DNA of 7,999 bases from an uncultured Bacteroidales bacterium. GTDB lineage: Bacteria; Bacteroidota; Bacteroidia; Bacteroidales; Paludibacteraceae. Position 1 is the stretch's first letter; every line of letters starts with the position of its first letter. Below the pieces are notes generated by a model. It was given only the letters and a program-made list of their open reading frames with translations, was not told the DNA's origin and searched no databases. Of this stretch, positions 5,853 to 7,999 are shown in pieces. The DNA lies in contig USNU01000061.1 of NCBI GenBank assembly GCA_900556095.1, positions 1-7,999 of the forward strand. The letters are read 5' to 3'. Both the position numbers and the translations under genes were made by a program.

Positions 5853-5883
5853 AATAATTATAGAGAATAAATAGTATTGCAGA

Positions 5884-6318
<435 letters not shown>

Positions 6319-6367
6319 TTATTTGTTTATTATTTTAGTGATAAAAGTCCTAAAGTAAGGACGAGTA

Positions 6368-7999
6368 TTATTTGGCGAAAGGCTTATAGAGTGTACCTTT
6401 GCCTTCGTAGCCCGAGTTTTTGAAATACTCCACGAAACTCAGACGCAAAGGATGGACAAACGCACCCAGCGCCGACATAGCGAGATTGAGCGCATGCCCA
6501 ATCAACAGGATGATGACAAACGGCACCCATTGCCAAGTTGGGTTCGCACCGAGCACCATCTCTGCGAGGTTGTTGAACGCACCGCCGAGCATACCGCCAG
6601 CCAAACCGAGGGCATAGAGACGGATATACGAAAGCACATCACCCAAGATCCCCGTAGCCATATTGTAGGTATCCCACAAGCCTGCACCGATGTTAATCAG
6701 CGGGTTACGCCCCGGTTTGTTGAAGATATAGATTCCCAAAGCCGAGATAGCAGCCACTACGATGAGTGTCCATTTGGTAACTTCCTCCGGGAAGAGATGA
6801 GTCATACCGAGCAGCACGACAATCAGTCCGCCCACAATGAGCAAGAGCCACCCCCACGTAGAGATATTCTCCTTGAAGCCAAAGCGTTTGGTATAGCAAA
6901 TAGCCTTGATGATCATAGCCAAACAGATGTGGAATACACCTATGCAAAGTGCCATAACCATCTGAATATCATACGATGAGCCCGCTACGGAGACACTGCC
7001 CTTAATCATCACCGACTTGAGTGCTTCCGGCACCCACGACGCTGCGTACAGGTCGATACCGAAGAACGTACCCAAGAAGAACCCGATGACCGCTGTGCCT
7101 ACACCCAAAGTAGTGATGATAGGTCCGAGACCTTCGAACATCTGAATCTTGAGTTTGCCCTTTGAAATAAGGATACCTATTAAAATAAGGAGAAGCCCAT
7201 AGCCGCAATCGCCCATACAGATGGCGAAGAAGAGCAGGAAGAACGGTCCGAGAACAGGCGTCGGGTCGAACTCACCATACGAGGGCCAACCATACATACC
7301 GGTCAGGCACTCAAACATCTTCGTAAACCAATTGTTGCGCAGTTTGATAGGTGTATTGTCTGTCTCGTTTGGATCTTCCTCTTGATAATAGATATGCTGT
7401 TGCTCAAGCAGTTGGTTGAGTTCCTGCTCCTTATCGATAGGACAAAAGCCCTCCAACAATTTCAGGCTACCTTCCGCCAATGTGTCTGTATTGAGCGTAA
7501 CACGCTTCCAATCAATCTGTTGTAACGTGTCTTGCAGTTCTTGCTTCAGCGCAGGAAAATTCTCTTTTGCCCACAATTCGATACGCGCGTTCTGCGCCAC
7601 CAAAAGCCCGTTGAGCCCCTCTACGTCCTTCTCCAAATCAGCAGAAGACTTCTCGTTGAGCGTCTGCTGTTGGCAGAAATCGGGCAATTCTGCGGGTGTT
7701 TCACCGGCTTTCACCACCTGCACAAAATAGGTGGTCGAACCAACAGTGGTGATGGCTATCCCCCACTCCTCCGAGAACTTTGTCTTGGAGCAAGTGTAAT
7801 AGCGCAAATCATATCCTGCTTGGCGCAGTTCGGCGATACGCTTCGATGAGAAATTGCCCCAAACAGCCATACGCTCAACCTCTTTACGAGTGGCGGCAAT
7901 ACGCTGTTCGATATTTGATTTCTCCTGCAAGAGTTGGTCGGGCGCCCCTTGCGCGATAGTTTTCTTGAGCGCACCGGCTTTCTGCAAGAGTGTCTGGAG
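6368..7999 (-). CDS. ntpI: V-type ATPase subunit I, membrane stator (5' end outside window)
   Basis: Subunit I is the stator that forms the ion half-channels beside the K ring and links to the peripheral stalks. The frame is open to the right edge, so the N-terminus is missing; the TTG at 7987 is an internal Leu codon. About 543 codons are visible of a usual 600-660. Counted from that TTG, residues 1-220 form the cytoplasmic arm, with coiled-coil-like stretches rich in Glu, Gln and Leu. The membrane domain starts with the conserved TPVLGPFFLLFFAICMGDCG (243-262) and has about seven to eight helices. R456 in SYIRLYALGLAGG and R515 in FVHPLRLSFVEYF correspond to the two key channel arginines of this family (yeast Vph1 R735 and R799). 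Genes for the catalytic and stalk subunits (A, B, D, E) are expected just outside the window. Confidence 0.95.
   Translation of the reverse strand, partial: LQTLLQKAGALKKTIAQGAPDQLLQEKSNIEQRIAATRKEVERMAVWGNFSSKRIAELRQAGYDLRYYTCSKTKFSEEWGIAITTVGSTTYFVQVVKAGETPAELPDFCQQQTLNEKSSADLEKDVEGLNGLLVAQNARIELWAKENFPALKQELQDTLQQIDWKRVTLNTDTLAEGSLKLLEGFCPIDKEQELNQLLEQQHIYYQEEDPNETDNTPIKLRNNWFTKMFECLTGMYGWPSYGEFDPTPVLGPFFLLFFAICMGDCGYGLLLILIGILISKGKLKIQMFEGLGPIITTLGVGTAVIGFFLGTFFGIDLYAASWVPEALKSVMIKGSVSVAGSSYDIQMVMALCIGVFHICLAMIIKAICYTKRFGFKENISTWGWLLLIVGGLIVVLLGMTHLFPEEVTKWTLIVVAAISALGIYIFNKPGRNPLINIGAGLWDTYNMATGILGDVLSYIRLYALGLAGGMLGGAFNNLAEMVLGANPTWQWVPFVIILLIGHALNLAMSALGAFVHPLRLSFVEYFKNSGYEGKGTLYKPFAK

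Noticed and set aside
6347..6362. Small inverted repeat GTCCT/AGGAC between subunits I and K
   Set aside because: Only 5 bp with a 6-base loop and no U-run on the minus strand; too weak to call a terminator or processing site.
6452..6979. Plus-strand open frame of 175 codons antisense to subunit I
   Set aside because: It lies fully within the conserved membrane domain of subunit I and reads as charged low-order sequence.

Overview
The window looks like an ordinary chromosomal segment of a Bacteroidota bacterium, probably of the order Bacteroidales. The evidence is two promoters of the phylum-specific type (TTTG, 20 bases, TACCTTTG), the absence of clear Shine-Dalgarno sequences, a V-type (A/V-type) ATPase operon ending in subunits I and K, and protein sequences (IspE, Fmt, RecR, a small HAD hydrolase) that read like Bacteroidales homologues. 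I cannot name the species.

Layout. Positions 1-2174 are on the plus strand and form a tight run: the 3' part of ispE (isoprenoid precursor synthesis), fmt (formylation of initiator tRNA, overlapping ispE by 4 bases) and an HD-domain phosphohydrolase. A symmetric hairpin at 2201-2225 separates them from everything after, which is on the minus strand. Reading leftward from the right edge, the minus strand carries: V-type ATPase subunit I (5' end outside the window), the proteolipid subunit K, a strong terminator (5821-5852), a Trp-rich multi-pass membrane protein that I place in the uncharacterised DUF5692 family, another terminator (4534-4560), then a recR operon of four genes (recR, a four-helix membrane protein, a small HAD hydrolase, a GNAT acetyltransferase), and finally tRNA-Ser(CGA) with its own promoter.

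How the genes work together. Subunits I and K form the membrane ion-translocating part of the V-type ATPase; K keeps all five positions that bind Na+ in the Enterococcus hirae rotor, so sodium coupling is a reasonable prediction. The recR operon genes are joined by TAATG stop/start overlaps and one 29-base spacer, so they are very likely co-transcribed, although their functions are not obviously related. The recR promoter overlaps the first possible start codon, which moves the real start to GTG at 4421.

I see no mobile element, CRISPR array, defence system or clear new system. The points most worth checking are the Na+ ligand set in subunit K, the DUF5692 protein behind the ATPase operon, a single-base Gly-to-Arg change in the GNAT acetyl-CoA loop, and a coding-like short reading frame in the gap 5648-5883.
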